From an uncultured Clostridiaceae bacterium (GTDB lineage: Bacteria; Bacillota; Clostridia; TANB77; CAG-508): 64,000 nt of DNA. Location: positions 1 through 64,000 of the forward strand of contig CAMOWC010000004.1 in NCBI GenBank assembly GCA_946628065.1. The letters are read 5' to 3'. The notes beneath the pieces are model-generated. The model saw only the letters and a list, made by a program, of their open reading frames with translations. It made no database searches and was not told where the DNA came from. Positions 17,368 through 26,554 of this stretch are shown here, piece after piece. How positions within the stretch are numbered: position 1 is the first letter of the stretch; every line of letters begins with the position of its first letter. A program made the position numbers and the translations under genes.

Positions 17368-18429
17368 ATGGAATTAGAAATAAATCAAACACCGGTTAGG
17401 ACATCTAAAAACTTTAATATTAACAATATTAAGCTTAAAGGCATAAGTTTCCCTAGTGAAATATTGGCATTTGAGAATACTCAAATTTTAAATTCTGACA
17501 CAAAAGTTAAAATTTGCGACTCTACAAGTCCAATTTCTCTAGACTATGGCCTTGGAAGTGATTTAACAAGTTTAGTTACAAATAATTCAAATAAAAGAAT
17601 AAGCATAGAAATTAGTAGCAAGACAAACAAAGAGATTCAATTATTATTTGATTTAGATAATAAAAACAGCGCACTTCTTGAAGACATTGAAATTACAGCA
17701 AATGAATCTAGCAAAGAAACTGTAATAGTAAAATACTCGTCAAGCGATAATACGTGTTCATTCCATGATGGAATAATTAGAGTAAATGCAAAAAAGAATT
17801 CTGTTTTAAATGTTATAATTGTTAATTTACTTAATGAAAACTCTAGCAATTTTCTAGCTATTCAAAACAATTTAGACGAAAATGCTAAAGTCAATTATAC
17901 ATTAATTGACTTTGGAGGTAAAAATAGTGTAACTAACTACTATTCCAATATAGCAGGTGATTTTGCTAAAAACACTATAAACGCAATTTATCTAGGGCAT
18001 AAAACTCAAATTTTTGACTTAAACTATATTTCAGAACTAAGAGGAAAACACGATGATATAAAAATTGAAGTTCAGGGGGCTTTAGCGGATAACGCTAAAA
18101 AGAATTTTAAAGGCACGATTGATTTTAAAAAAGGTTGTAAAAAATCAGTTGGAAATGAAAATGAATCATGTATACTGCTTTCAACCACAGCAAAATCACT
18201 TAGCCTTCCTATGTTGCTATGCTCTGAAGAAGATGTTGAAGGAAATCACAGTAGTTCTGCTGGAAAAATAGACGAAAAAGAATTGTTTTATATAATGACA
18301 AGAGGATTTTCTATAAAGGAAGCAATGAAACTTATGGTAAAAGCTAGATTCAATAGAATTTTAGAAACCATTCCTAATAATGAATTAAAAAAAGAAATCA
18401 TTAAAGAAATAGATATGAGGTTAGACTAA
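17368..18429 (+). CDS. sufD: Fe-S cluster assembly protein SufD
   Basis: 353 residues, the SufB-like partner subunit. The N-terminal part is divergent, while the C-terminal third is typical: LRGKHDDIKIEVQGALADNAKKNFKGTIDFKKGCKKS, LSTTAKSLSLPMLLCSEEDVEGNHSSSAGKIDEKELFYIMTRG. The conserved His of EGNHS is present. It lies 21 bp after sufB and 1 bp before sufS, with AGAAAGGA before the ATG, so it is clearly co-transcribed. Confidence 0.92.
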   Translation: MELEINQTPVRTSKNFNINNIKLKGISFPSEILAFENTQILNSDTKVKICDSTSPISLDYGLGSDLTSLVTNNSNKRISIEISSKTNKEIQLLFDLDNKNSALLEDIEITANESSKETVIVKYSSSDNTCSFHDGIIRVNAKKNSVLNVIIVNLLNENSSNFLAIQNNLDENAKVNYTLIDFGGKNSVTNYYSNIAGDFAKNTINAIYLGHKTQIFDLNYISELRGKHDDIKIEVQGALADNAKKNFKGTIDFKKGCKKSVGNENESCILLSTTAKSLSLPMLLCSEEDVEGNHSSSAGKIDEKELFYIMTRGFSIKEAMKLMVKARFNRILETIPNNELKKEIIKEIDMRLD

Positions 18430-18430
18430 T

Positions 18431-19646
18431 ATGGAAGAATTTAAAAAAGATTTCCCATTGTTAAATAATAATAATATTGTATATTTAGATAGTGGCGCTA
18501 CTTCTCAAAAGCCACAACCTGTTTTAGATGCAGTTTCAGAGTTTTATAAAACTTCAAATGCTAATCCGCACAGAGGTGCATATAGCCTTAGTATAGAAGC
18601 AACTGAAAAATATGAAGAATCAAGACAGAAAATTGCAAAATTTATAAATGCTAAGCACACAGAAGAGATAATTTATACAAAAAATGCTACCGAATCAATT
18701 AATCTAGTTGCATATTCTTATGGAATAGAAAATCTTAAACCTGGTGACGAAATAGTTATTTCTATCATGGAACATCATTCAAACTTAGTTCCTTGGCAGA
18801 AAGTTGCAAGAGTTACTGGTGCTATATTAAAATACATGTATATAAATGATGATTACGAAATTCCAGAAGCAGAAATTGAAAGCAAAATTACTCCTAAAAC
18901 TAAAATTGTCGGAATAACACACATTTCAAATGTTTTAGGAACAATAAATAATGTTGAAAAAATAGTAAAATATGCACATAAAAATGGTGCTATAGTCATA
19001 GTAGATGGCGCCCAAAGTACACCACATATTAAAGTTGACGTGCAAAAACTAAATTGTGATTTTTTTGTTTTTTCTGGTCACAAAATGCTTTCACCTCTTG
19101 GCATTGGGATATTATATGGAAAAAGAGAAATTCTTAATAATATGACTCCCTTCTTAATGGGTGGAGATATGATAGAATATGTTCATGAGCAAGAAACAAC
19201 ATTTGCTCCTCTTCCTAATAAATTTGAAGCTGGTACGCAAAATGTTGGTGGAGCCATAGGACTAGCTGCAGCAATTGATTATATTCAAAAGGTTGGATTT
19301 GACGAAATCGAAAGAATAGAAAACGAACTTACGGATTATGCTGTAAAAAGGCTCTCAAGTCTTGGATTTGTAAAACTGTATGTAACATCAAATAAATCTA
19401 ACCATTCAGGTGTGATTTCATTTAATATTGAAGGAGTGCATCCGCATGATGTTGCAAGTATTCTTGATACTTATGGTGTATGTATTCGTTCACGGAAATC
19501 ATTGTGCACAACCGCTTATGAGGTTTTTGGGAATAGATTCAACTTGTCGCGCAAGTTTTTATTTTTACAATACAAAGTACGACGTAGACAAGCTAGTAGA
19601 CGGGCTTAGCAAGGCCTATGATATGTTTAAAAAATATATGAGGTAA
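18431..19646 (+). CDS. sufS: Cysteine desulfurase SufS, CGG +1 shift just before the catalytic Cys
   Basis: PLP enzyme that takes sulfur from cysteine and passes it to SufU. Conceptual length 404 residues. Visible motifs: [56 protein letters not shown] with the PLP lysine, and [14 protein letters not shown]. At codon 355 the zero frame meets CGG (19493-19495) inside the active-site loop and would continue as an unrelated 36-residue tail ending at 19609. Skipping the C gives [15 protein letters not shown], the conserved loop with catalytic Cys three residues later, and the normal C-terminus to 19646. Confidence 0.9.
19493..19495 (+). other. CGG +1 recoding site in sufS
   Basis: Zero frame CGT TCA CGG AAA TCA; protein resumes as TCA, skip C, GGA AAT CAT TGT (S-G-N-H-C, catalytic cysteine). 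Confidence 0.85.
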
Positions 19647-19651
19647 TAATA

Positions 19652-20101
19652 ATGGATGATTTAGATGATGTTTATAATGAACTTATTATGGAACATAGTA
19701 TGAATTCATATAACAAAAAAAATCTTGATAACGCAAACTACTGTGAAATTGGGCATAACCCAAATTGTGGCGATGAAATAACATTAGAATTAAAACTAAA
19801 TAATGGGACAATTGAAGATATGGCCTTTTCCGGACATGGTTGTGCTATATCTCAAGCTTCTACTTCAATAATGATTGACACTTTAAAGGGAAAAACTATA
19901 TCAGAAGCGAAATCGATAATTGAAACATTTATAGGAATGATTAAAAGAGAAATTACAGATGAAACCGAACTTGAGAAACTTGAAGATGCGATAGCATTTA
20001 AAAATGTATCACATATGCCAGCAAGAGTAAAATGTGCTCTGCTTGCATGGCACACTCTAGATGAAATGCTTGATAAAGCAAATGCCAATGGAGGAAAATA
20101 A
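19652..20101 (+). CDS. sufU: SufU sulfur-transfer/scaffold protein
   Basis: 149 residues of the SufU type of IscU-like fold. Zinc ligands are visible as Cys and Asp in NPNCGDE, Cys in GHGCAIS and Cys in RVKCALLAWHTL; the extra segment between the last two is characteristic of SufU. It accepts persulfide from SufS. Starts 5 bp after the shifted sufS end with GAGG upstream, which supports the shifted frame as the real end of sufS. It ends directly before mnmA. Confidence 0.95.
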   Translation: MDDLDDVYNELIMEHSMNSYNKKNLDNANYCEIGHNPNCGDEITLELKLNNGTIEDMAFSGHGCAISQASTSIMIDTLKGKTISEAKSIIETFIGMIKREITDETELEKLEDAIAFKNVSHMPARVKCALLAWHTLDEMLDKANANGGK

Positions 20102-21163
20102 ATGAAAAAAGTTTTACTTGGTATGAGTGGTGGAGTTGATAGCTCAGTATCCGCATTGCTATTAAAGCAAGCTGGATACGAAGTTATTGGATGTACATTA
20201 GAATTATATGCTGGAAGCAGCTGTTGTAATATTAATACGTATATTGATGCAAAGTCAGTTTGTAAACAAATTGGTATTCCCCACTTTACTTTTGATTGTA
20301 AAGATGAATTTAAAAAACATGTTATAAATGATTTTATAGATTGTTATGCGACTTGTAAAACTCCTAATCCATGTATTGAATGCAACAAATACATGAAGTT
20401 TGGCCTTATGTGGGAGAAAGCCAAAGAGCTTGGATGCGAATACATAGCAACTGGTCATTATGCTAAAGTTGAATACTCTGATGAATATAATCAAAATGTA
20501 TTAAAAATATCAAATGCTGGAAAAAAAGATCAAAGCTATGTTTTATGGAATATGCCTAAAGAGCTTTTGGATCATATCCTATTTCCACTTGCAGATTTTT
20601 CTTCTAAAGAAGAAATCCGTAAATTAGCAAGCGATGCAAATTTAAAAGTTGCAAATAAACCAGACAGTGAAGATATATGTTTTGTTCCAGATGGAAACTA
20701 TAAAAAATTTCTTGAAATTAACTCAAATTTAAAGCCTAAAAAAGGAAATATCGTTACATCATCTGGGCAAATACTTGGCACACATACTGGCTTGTACAAT
20801 TACACTATTGGTCAAAGAAAAGGTCTTGGAATTTCGTATTCTACGCCATTATTTGTTCTTGGGTTTAATTCTAATAAAAATGAGGTAATTGTTGGTGAAG
20901 AAAGCGAATTATATAAAAAAGAAATTGTTGTTGATGACGTAAATTTATTGATATATGATAAAATTGAAACTCCATTGAAAGTAACAGTAAAAACAAGGTA
21001 TTCTGCAAAAATGGCTTCCGCAACAATTATAAGCGACTCAAAAAATAGAATAAAAATTGTTTTTGATGAACCTCAAAAATCAATCACTCCAGGGCAATCA
21101 GCAGTGTTTTATATTGATAATATTGTTTTAGGTGGTGGAAAAATCACTTCAGAGATTAAATAA
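20102..21163 (+). CDS. mnmA: tRNA-specific 2-thiouridylase MnmA
   Basis: 353 residues. Thiolates U34 of tRNA-Lys/Glu/Gln using ATP and relayed sulfur. P-loop GMSGGVDSS (8-16), first catalytic Cys in PNPCIECNKYMKFG, second in EDICFVPDGNY, plus YTIGQRKGLGI and the C-terminal barrel ending FYIDNIVLGGGKI. The start follows the sufU stop without a gap, so it belongs to the suf transcript, consistent with using SufS-derived sulfur. Confidence 0.95.
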   Translation: MKKVLLGMSGGVDSSVSALLLKQAGYEVIGCTLELYAGSSCCNINTYIDAKSVCKQIGIPHFTFDCKDEFKKHVINDFIDCYATCKTPNPCIECNKYMKFGLMWEKAKELGCEYIATGHYAKVEYSDEYNQNVLKISNAGKKDQSYVLWNMPKELLDHILFPLADFSSKEEIRKLASDANLKVANKPDSEDICFVPDGNYKKFLEINSNLKPKKGNIVTSSGQILGTHTGLYNYTIGQRKGLGISYSTPLFVLGFNSNKNEVIVGEESELYKKEIVVDDVNLLIYDKIETPLKVTVKTRYSAKMASATIISDSKNRIKIVFDEPQKSITPGQSAVFYIDNIVLGGGKITSEIK

Positions 21164-21181
21164 AAGTAGTGAGGTATTTTT

Positions 21182-22036
21182 ATGTATGATGTAATTATTC
21201 TTGGTGCAGGACCTGCTGGTATTTCTGCAGGACTATATGCAAAACGAGCTGGAGCAAATGTTTTAATTTTATACCATGGTATATCCAATTTAGAAAAAGC
21301 ATCAAAAATAGATAATTATTATGGATTTGAAAATGGTATTGACGGAGAAATGCTGTATAAGGCAGGTATTAAACAAGCTAAAAACTTAAGTATTAATGTC
21401 TGCGAAGAAGAAGTAATTGATATTTCAAAGCCTGAACAAAATTTTATTGTAGAAACAGCTAATAACCAATACTTAACAAAAACTGTTATAATTGCTACTG
21501 GTAATAAAAAGCTAAGGCCAAACATTGATGGTGTATTAGAGTTTGAGGGAAAAGGAATTAGCTATTGTGCAATATGTGATGGTTTCTTTTACAGAAATAA
21601 AGACATAGCTATTATTGGTAATAGCACATTTGCAATAAATGAAGCAAAAATATTGAAAAACGTTGCAAATAAGGTTACAATACTTACAAATGGTGAACCA
21701 ATTTCAAGCTCTTCAGAATTTGAAGTAATTAATAAAAAAATTAAATCAATCCATGGAGAAACAAAAGTTAATTCTGTTGAATTTGTAGATGGATCTAGTA
21801 TAAATATTAATGGGATTTTTATCGCTCTAGGAGAAGCAGGATCTGTTGATTTTGCAAAAAAATTGGGAATAATGTTAAGTGGAGATAACATTACAGTAGA
21901 TGAAAAAATGAAAACAAATATTGATGGAATATATGCTTGTGGAAATGCAACTGGTGGATTGCTTCAAGTTTCTAAAGCAGTTTATGAAGGCTCTATTGCT
22001 GGGCTTTCTGCTGTAGAATATATAAATAATAAATAG
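21182..22036 (+). CDS. Thioredoxin reductase-like flavoprotein
   Basis: 284 residues. FAD-binding GxGxxG in IILGAGPAGISAGLYAKRAG (about 5-24), redox-active SYCAICDGFFYR with the CxxC pair, a second NAD(P)-binding Rossmann motif IAIIGNSTFAINEA, and the C-terminal IYACGNATGGLLQVSKAVYEG. Shorter than typical TrxB. It lies 11 bp upstream of trxA, so it probably reduces that thioredoxin with NADPH or another donor. The GAGG-led ATG is clear. Confidence 0.88.
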   Translation: MYDVIILGAGPAGISAGLYAKRAGANVLILYHGISNLEKASKIDNYYGFENGIDGEMLYKAGIKQAKNLSINVCEEEVIDISKPEQNFIVETANNQYLTKTVIIATGNKKLRPNIDGVLEFEGKGISYCAICDGFFYRNKDIAIIGNSTFAINEAKILKNVANKVTILTNGEPISSSSEFEVINKKIKSIHGETKVNSVEFVDGSSININGIFIALGEAGSVDFAKKLGIMLSGDNITVDEKMKTNIDGIYACGNATGGLLQVSKAVYEGSIAGLSAVEYINNK

Positions 22037-22047
22037 GAGGTAAAAAA

Positions 22048-22359
22048 ATGAGCGTTTTAAAAATAACTGAGGAAAACTTTGAAAACGAAGTCTTAAATTC
22101 TGACAGACCTGTTATAATCGATTTTTATGCAGATTGGTGCGGTCCTTGCAAAATGATGTCACCAATTATAGATAAAATTGCAGAAGAGCTTGGTGAAAGT
22201 GTAAAAGTTGGAAAAGTAAATTCTGATGAAAATATGGATTTAGCAGAGAAATACGAAATAATGAGTATTCCAACAATTATGATTTTCAAAAATGGAAATT
22301 TGGACAAAACATTTACAGGATTAACAGATAAATCAACAATTATGGATGCAATAAAATAA
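22048..22359 (+). CDS. trxA: Thioredoxin
   Basis: 103 residues, single thioredoxin domain with VIIDFYADWCGPCKMMSPI (active-site WCGPC) and the cis-Pro in MSIPTIMIFKNG. Ribosome site AGGAGG. Last gene of the suf-mnmA-trx run; it can keep SufS/SufU/MnmA cysteines reduced. A strong terminator follows. Confidence 0.95.
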   Translation: MSVLKITEENFENEVLNSDRPVIIDFYADWCGPCKMMSPIIDKIAEELGESVKVGKVNSDENMDLAEKYEIMSIPTIMIFKNGNLDKTFTGLTDKSTIMDAIK

Positions 22360-22408
22360 TAAAAGAAGAGAAAGAAAACTAATTTTCTTTCTCTTCTTTT
22401 ATATTATT
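22358..22408. terminator. Bidirectional terminator after trxA
   Basis: AAAAGAAGAGAAAGAAAA pairs with its perfect complement over a few bases. The right arm includes the end of the convergent O-antigen ligase-type gene. Confidence 0.85.
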
Positions 22409-23656
22409 AACTTGTCTAGACATAATTCCCAATAAGAACCAGAATATAGGTGCCACCCCAATTGTACTAATGTTGAAAAAGGCTTGTACAACATAACTTA
22501 TTATAGCTATTAATATCATCATTGTTTTTGGGTCTGTTTCTATTTTTTTAATTGCTTTTACAATTATTGTGCCGAGGAACCCTAAATAAAGTAATAACGC
22601 AGGTATTCCCATTGTTACTGCTATATGCAAGTACTCATTATGTGCCTTGTCTATAAATGTTTTGCTTTTCTCAACATAGCTTAAATATTCATCACCAAAA
22701 TATTCAAGAAGGCCTACTGATAGAGCATCAACTCCGCAGCCAATTAGCGGGCTTTTCACAACTGCCCTTGAGCACCATTTCCATATATTTATTCTTCCTG
22801 CTCCTAAAGAACCGACCAATCCATTGTTTGAAAACTTTTCAACGTCACTTCCTATTTTTCCAAACTTTTTCAAAATAATCGAATTTGCTCCTTGAGCTAA
22901 TAGCATAGTTACAGATACTATAACTATAACTATCGTCAATACTCCAAATTTTTTTCTGAGTTCTTTTTTATCTTTTTGCATTATATATATAACAAAAATA
23001 AAGTAAACGCAAGCAAATGCAACCCAAGAACTTCTTGTGACACATGCCATCATTGCACCGGCAGAAATTCCAGCACTAATAATATATTTTTTCTCACCTG
23101 TTTCAATATATTTGTACATAAACAATGGCAATATTATACTTACAAAACTTCCAAAAAAATTTACGTTTCCAAATGTTCCATTTGCGCCTTTTCCAAACAA
23201 TGGTAAAATACTAACATCACTCGGCATGAAAAACTGAACTATTGCAAAAACACAAATAGCAGTATAAATAATTAGCCCTATGTTTTCAAATTGCTTATAC
23301 TTTACGAAATAATTTTTAGCACTTAAATATATTAAAAAATATGTAAAAAAAGCTATAAGCCCCTCATATCTTTGCCATTCTCCAAAAATGGATTTTTCAA
23401 CATTTAATGACAGAAGTGTACTTATTACTACTATTATTCCAAAGCCTAATAAAAAGAAATCTTCCATATTTGCTTTTATTCGATTTGCTCCAATCGCAAA
23501 TGTTACTGCTAATCCACCACCACAAATATATAAAACAATCATTTTAATGTAATTGTAATTGTCCCCTGGCATGATGCATACTGGAAGAGCAAATAGTGCA
23601 ACTGATAATATTATTGTAAAAATTATGTTCAACGGTTTTTTATTTATTTTTTCCAT
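22379..23656 (-). CDS. O-antigen ligase (Wzy_C) family membrane protein
   Basis: 425 residues with about eleven hydrophobic segments. The Wzy_C region shows as GRINIWKWCSRAVVKSPLIGCGVDAL followed by DKAHNEYLHIAVTMGIPALLLYL (conserved His). Members transfer or polymerise glycans outside the membrane, consistent with the LCP ligase elsewhere in the window. AGGAGA five bases before the ATG at 23656 sets the start; an upstream in-frame ATG at 23695 lacks a site. Confidence 0.82.
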   Translation of the reverse strand: MEKINKKPLNIIFTIILSVALFALPVCIMPGDNYNYIKMIVLYICGGGLAVTFAIGANRIKANMEDFFLLGFGIIVVISTLLSLNVEKSIFGEWQRYEGLIAFFTYFLIYLSAKNYFVKYKQFENIGLIIYTAICVFAIVQFFMPSDVSILPLFGKGANGTFGNVNFFGSFVSIILPLFMYKYIETGEKKYIISAGISAGAMMACVTRSSWVAFACVYFIFVIYIMQKDKKELRKKFGVLTIVIVIVSVTMLLAQGANSIILKKFGKIGSDVEKFSNNGLVGSLGAGRINIWKWCSRAVVKSPLIGCGVDALSVGLLEYFGDEYLSYVEKSKTFIDKAHNEYLHIAVTMGIPALLLYLGFLGTIIVKAIKKIETDPKTMMILIAIISYVVQAFFNISTIGVAPIFWFLLGIMSRQVNNIKEEKEN

Positions 23657-23672
23657 TTTTTCTCCTATTTTG

Positions 23673-24773
23673 TTAATCGCTAAAATCCGCATCAAGTATT
23701 ACATTAAATTTGTATTTTGGGTACTTCTGTTCAAGCTTATTAATTATTTCATTTCTAATACCTTCTTGGTCTTTGCTATCAAAATCAATAATTAAATCAA
23801 AATAAATATTGCTATTTTTTTCATCTACGTAAAACCCATGTATTTGTTTTAGATGTTTATACTCCGATACAATTCCCACCAAATATTCTTTTATGTCTTT
23901 ATATACACCTTTATCGTTTGCTGCATATATACCTATTGTTAGAACTATTCCATATTCATTGAATATATCCATTGATATTTGCCTTGTAAGAATATGAATT
24001 TCATCAGCTCTCATATCGTCTCTTACTTGTATATGCACAGTTGCAATAGTCTTTGACGGCCCGTAATTATGTAGTGTTAGGTCATATGCTCCTTGCACCT
24101 CAGAATATGAACATACCTTTTCTTTTATCTTATCAGTTATCTCCTTGTCAGCCCTGCTTCCAATCATAATACTTACTGTCTCTTTTAGCATTCCTACTGC
24201 TGATTTAATAATAAATATTGAAATTACAATTCCTAAAAATCCTTCTATGTTCAATCCCCATATGTAACTTAAAATAGCTGAAATTAAAGTAGTAAATGAT
24301 AAAACTGCATCCATAAATGCATCTTCTCCAGATGCAATCAAACTTTGCGAATTTACTGATCTTCCAATCTTTTTTACAAAGCTGCCTAGAAAAAGCTTTG
24401 CAGTTACAGCAACAAAAATAATAACCATAGATACAATTGAATAATTCATCTCTGCAGGATTAATTATTTTTTCTATTGATTCTTTTATAGCTATTAAACC
24501 AGCAATAAGAACTATTTCAGAAACAATTAATGCTGCTAAATACTCTATTCTTCCATGTCCATATGGGTGTTCCTTATCTGGAGCTTTATTTGCTAATTTT
24601 GTTCCGATAATTGTTACAGTAGAAGATATAACATCAGTCAAGTTATTTATTCCATCTAATATTATTGCAATAGAATTTGCTATAAATCCTACTATAATTT
24701 TAAACACAACAAGAATAACATTTACAGTAATTCCTAACACGCTTGTTTTAATAATTTTCTTTTCTCTTTCCAT
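23673..24773 (-). CDS. Cation diffusion facilitator (CDF) transporter
   Basis: 366 residues. Six N-terminal helices with metal-site motifs (ILDGINNLTDVISS, KEHPYGHGRIEYL, ASGEDAFMDAVLSF) and a cytoplasmic ferredoxin-like domain (about 205-290), plus a further ~75-residue C-terminal extension. Exports Zn(II), Fe(II) or Mn(II) by proton exchange. The first motif has N/D where most Zn transporters have H/D, which leaves metal choice open and could favour Mn or Fe. The start at 24773 is set by AAAGGA; the preceding phosphoesterase ends 5 bp upstream. Confidence 0.88.
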   Translation of the reverse strand: MEREKKIIKTSVLGITVNVILVVFKIIVGFIANSIAIILDGINNLTDVISSTVTIIGTKLANKAPDKEHPYGHGRIEYLAALIVSEIVLIAGLIAIKESIEKIINPAEMNYSIVSMVIIFVAVTAKLFLGSFVKKIGRSVNSQSLIASGEDAFMDAVLSFTTLISAILSYIWGLNIEGFLGIVISIFIIKSAVGMLKETVSIMIGSRADKEITDKIKEKVCSYSEVQGAYDLTLHNYGPSKTIATVHIQVRDDMRADEIHILTRQISMDIFNEYGIVLTIGIYAANDKGVYKDIKEYLVGIVSEYKHLKQIHGFYVDEKNSNIYFDLIIDFDSKDQEGIRNEIINKLEQKYPKYKFNVILDADFSD

Positions 24774-24778
24774 AATTA

Positions 24779-25627
24779 TCATTCCTTTATAGTAACTTCA
24801 AATCTTTCTTGTATATCATTGTCAGTATTAATAATAACATACATCATTTTCTCTGCTCCTAGGTCTGTTTGTCCAGGTTGTATGCATATTGTATTACCAA
24901 TTTTTTCTTTCCATTTTCCACTTTTTTCTGGTGACTCGTGAATGTGTCCATGTAAAGACATATATATATCATGTTCTTCTATGAATTTTGTAATCGCTTT
25001 TGAACCTACTTTTTTTCCAGTAAAACATACATCTAGTCCTATGCCAAATGGAGGTTCATGTAAAATATATATACTCTTTAATCCATCGTCTGCTTTTGGA
25101 AGCCTTGCTAAAACATCTTCCATTTTTTGAATATTAGTTTCTCTATATCTTTCCCATTCTTTAGCAGTAATCGTCTTCGTGCCTTTTTCAATTAGTATTT
25201 CGTCTGACCATTGTGCCTCTCCTTCAAAATTATTTTCTATTAATACGCGATTTTTTCTTTTGAATGGCGCATCTAAAACATTTGATAGTCCAATAAAGCA
25301 AATATCTTCTACTGTAGTTTTCAATTTATCTACATTATATATATTTTCATATTTACTGCACAAATTATCAAATTGTTCATCAAATTGCTCCAGATCGTCG
25401 TTGCCTAATATTAATATACATTTCAAGTTATTTTCTTTCAGCTTTTCAAAAAAAAGTTTCAATCCATTATTTATAAATTCAGGTTGAATTACCGTTCTTT
25501 CTCCATTTTTAGGATATAAGTCTCCACCCAAAACTATATATTTAATCTTCTCTTTAATTGCAGTTTCTAATATCTTGTTATATTTGCTTTCATCTCCATG
25601 AATATCACATGCATAAATAAATTTCAT
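24779..25627 (-). CDS. Metallophosphoesterase
   Basis: 282 residues with the calcineurin-like signature: ACDIHGDESKY (DxH), GGDLYPKNG (GDxxP-like), ILGNDDLEQ (GNDD in place of the usual GNHD), LHEPPFG and MSLHGHIHESP (GHxH). The start is the ATG at 25627 after AAAGG; the 12-residue upstream extension lacks a ribosome site. Substrate unknown. Transcribed with the CDF gene. Confidence 0.85.
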   Translation of the reverse strand: MKFIYACDIHGDESKYNKILETAIKEKIKYIVLGGDLYPKNGERTVIQPEFINNGLKLFFEKLKENNLKCILILGNDDLEQFDEQFDNLCSKYENIYNVDKLKTTVEDICFIGLSNVLDAPFKRKNRVLIENNFEGEAQWSDEILIEKGTKTITAKEWERYRETNIQKMEDVLARLPKADDGLKSIYILHEPPFGIGLDVCFTGKKVGSKAITKFIEEHDIYMSLHGHIHESPEKSGKWKEKIGNTICIQPGQTDLGAEKMMYVIINTDNDIQERFEVTIKE

Positions 25628-25683
25628 TGTTATCAGCCTTTCATTATATAAAATATATATCACATTTTAATGTATTTAACAAT

Positions 25684-25727
25684 ATGCGGTTTATTGTTAT
25701 GCATTAAGACATACTAATAAACCGCAT
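25684..25727. terminator. Hairpin between convergent/tandem genes
   Basis: TGCGGTTTATT pairs with AATAAACCGCA over a 21-base loop. No strong T run, so termination is possible but not certain. Confidence 0.45.
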
Positions 25728-25761
25728 TTATGTTGATATATTTATTTCCGAAATTTGATAA

Positions 25762-25799
25762 AAAGAAACGTTTTGAAAAAATTCAAACGTTTCTTTTTT
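25762..25799. terminator. Intrinsic terminator of the gene at 25804
   Basis: AAAGAAACGTTTTG pairs with CAAACGTTTCTTT with A- and T-rich flanks; it lies directly after the stop codon at 25804 on the minus strand. Confidence 0.75.
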
Positions 25800-25803
25800 A
25801 TAT

Positions 25804-26331
25804 CTATGATATTTTTTTATACAATCCTGTATCCGTTTTTTTGTTTTTATATTTTCTATATTCCTTTAAACCAAATTCTAGAGCCTCAAAATATTTTTTT
25901 GAACCGCTTCTGTATTTAATTTTGCAGAATGATTTTATTATAGTTGTATATATTATTTCTTCGTTAAATTGAACTATATCTGGATTAATTGTAATAACCT
26001 TGTTTATATGCTTAATATATTCATTTGGCATTCGTTTTATCTTAAAGTCTTCTGGAGCAAACCCATATATATGTCTTGCAAATTCCATTGCATATTCCAG
26101 CTCAAAATCAGCAAATTCATTATATAATTTTTGAATACATAAACTTATAATTTCCATATTGTCGGAATGTTTATAGCACATTGGAAGGACAATATTTATC
26201 TCATTCTCCAACTTATTTACTTCAGCCTTATTTACTTTATTGTAATTTATATTTAATTTTAGTTTTTTACCCAAAAGGCTAACATATAAATAAGATTTTT
26301 GTATAAATTTGTTTCTAAATTTTAATATCAT
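25804..26331 (-). CDS. Hypothetical protein, 175 residues
   Basis: Not recognised. No membrane segment or signal peptide. The N-terminus is basic, the middle shows VNKLENEINIVLPMCYKHSDNMEIISLCIQ and ARHIYGFAPEDFKIKRMPNEY, and the C-terminus is Lys-rich. It stands alone between a terminator and a divergent lipoprotein gene, with an ATG at 26331 preceded by AAGGGGGC-like sequence. A+T content matches the neighbours. Confidence 0.6.
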   Translation of the reverse strand: MILKFRNKFIQKSYLYVSLLGKKLKLNINYNKVNKAEVNKLENEINIVLPMCYKHSDNMEIISLCIQKLYNEFADFELEYAMEFARHIYGFAPEDFKIKRMPNEYIKHINKVITINPDIVQFNEEIIYTTIIKSFCKIKYRSGSKKYFEALEFGLKEYRKYKNKKTDTGLYKKIS

Positions 26332-26554
26332 GAATATGCCCCCTTATCAAAAACAAAACTCCTGTTCGTTAACTTGAATACATTTTATATCTCAAAAAGT
26401 ATAATGTCAATACATAATTTAAAATTTTGCAAAATTTTGTTTGCATGCTTAACACGGCAGTTCCGTAGTGAAGAAACGCATAATACTAATAAACCTATTG
26501 TAAAAAAAAGTGAACTATATTAAAATAGAGTTATTAAAAATATAGGAGGGTTTT

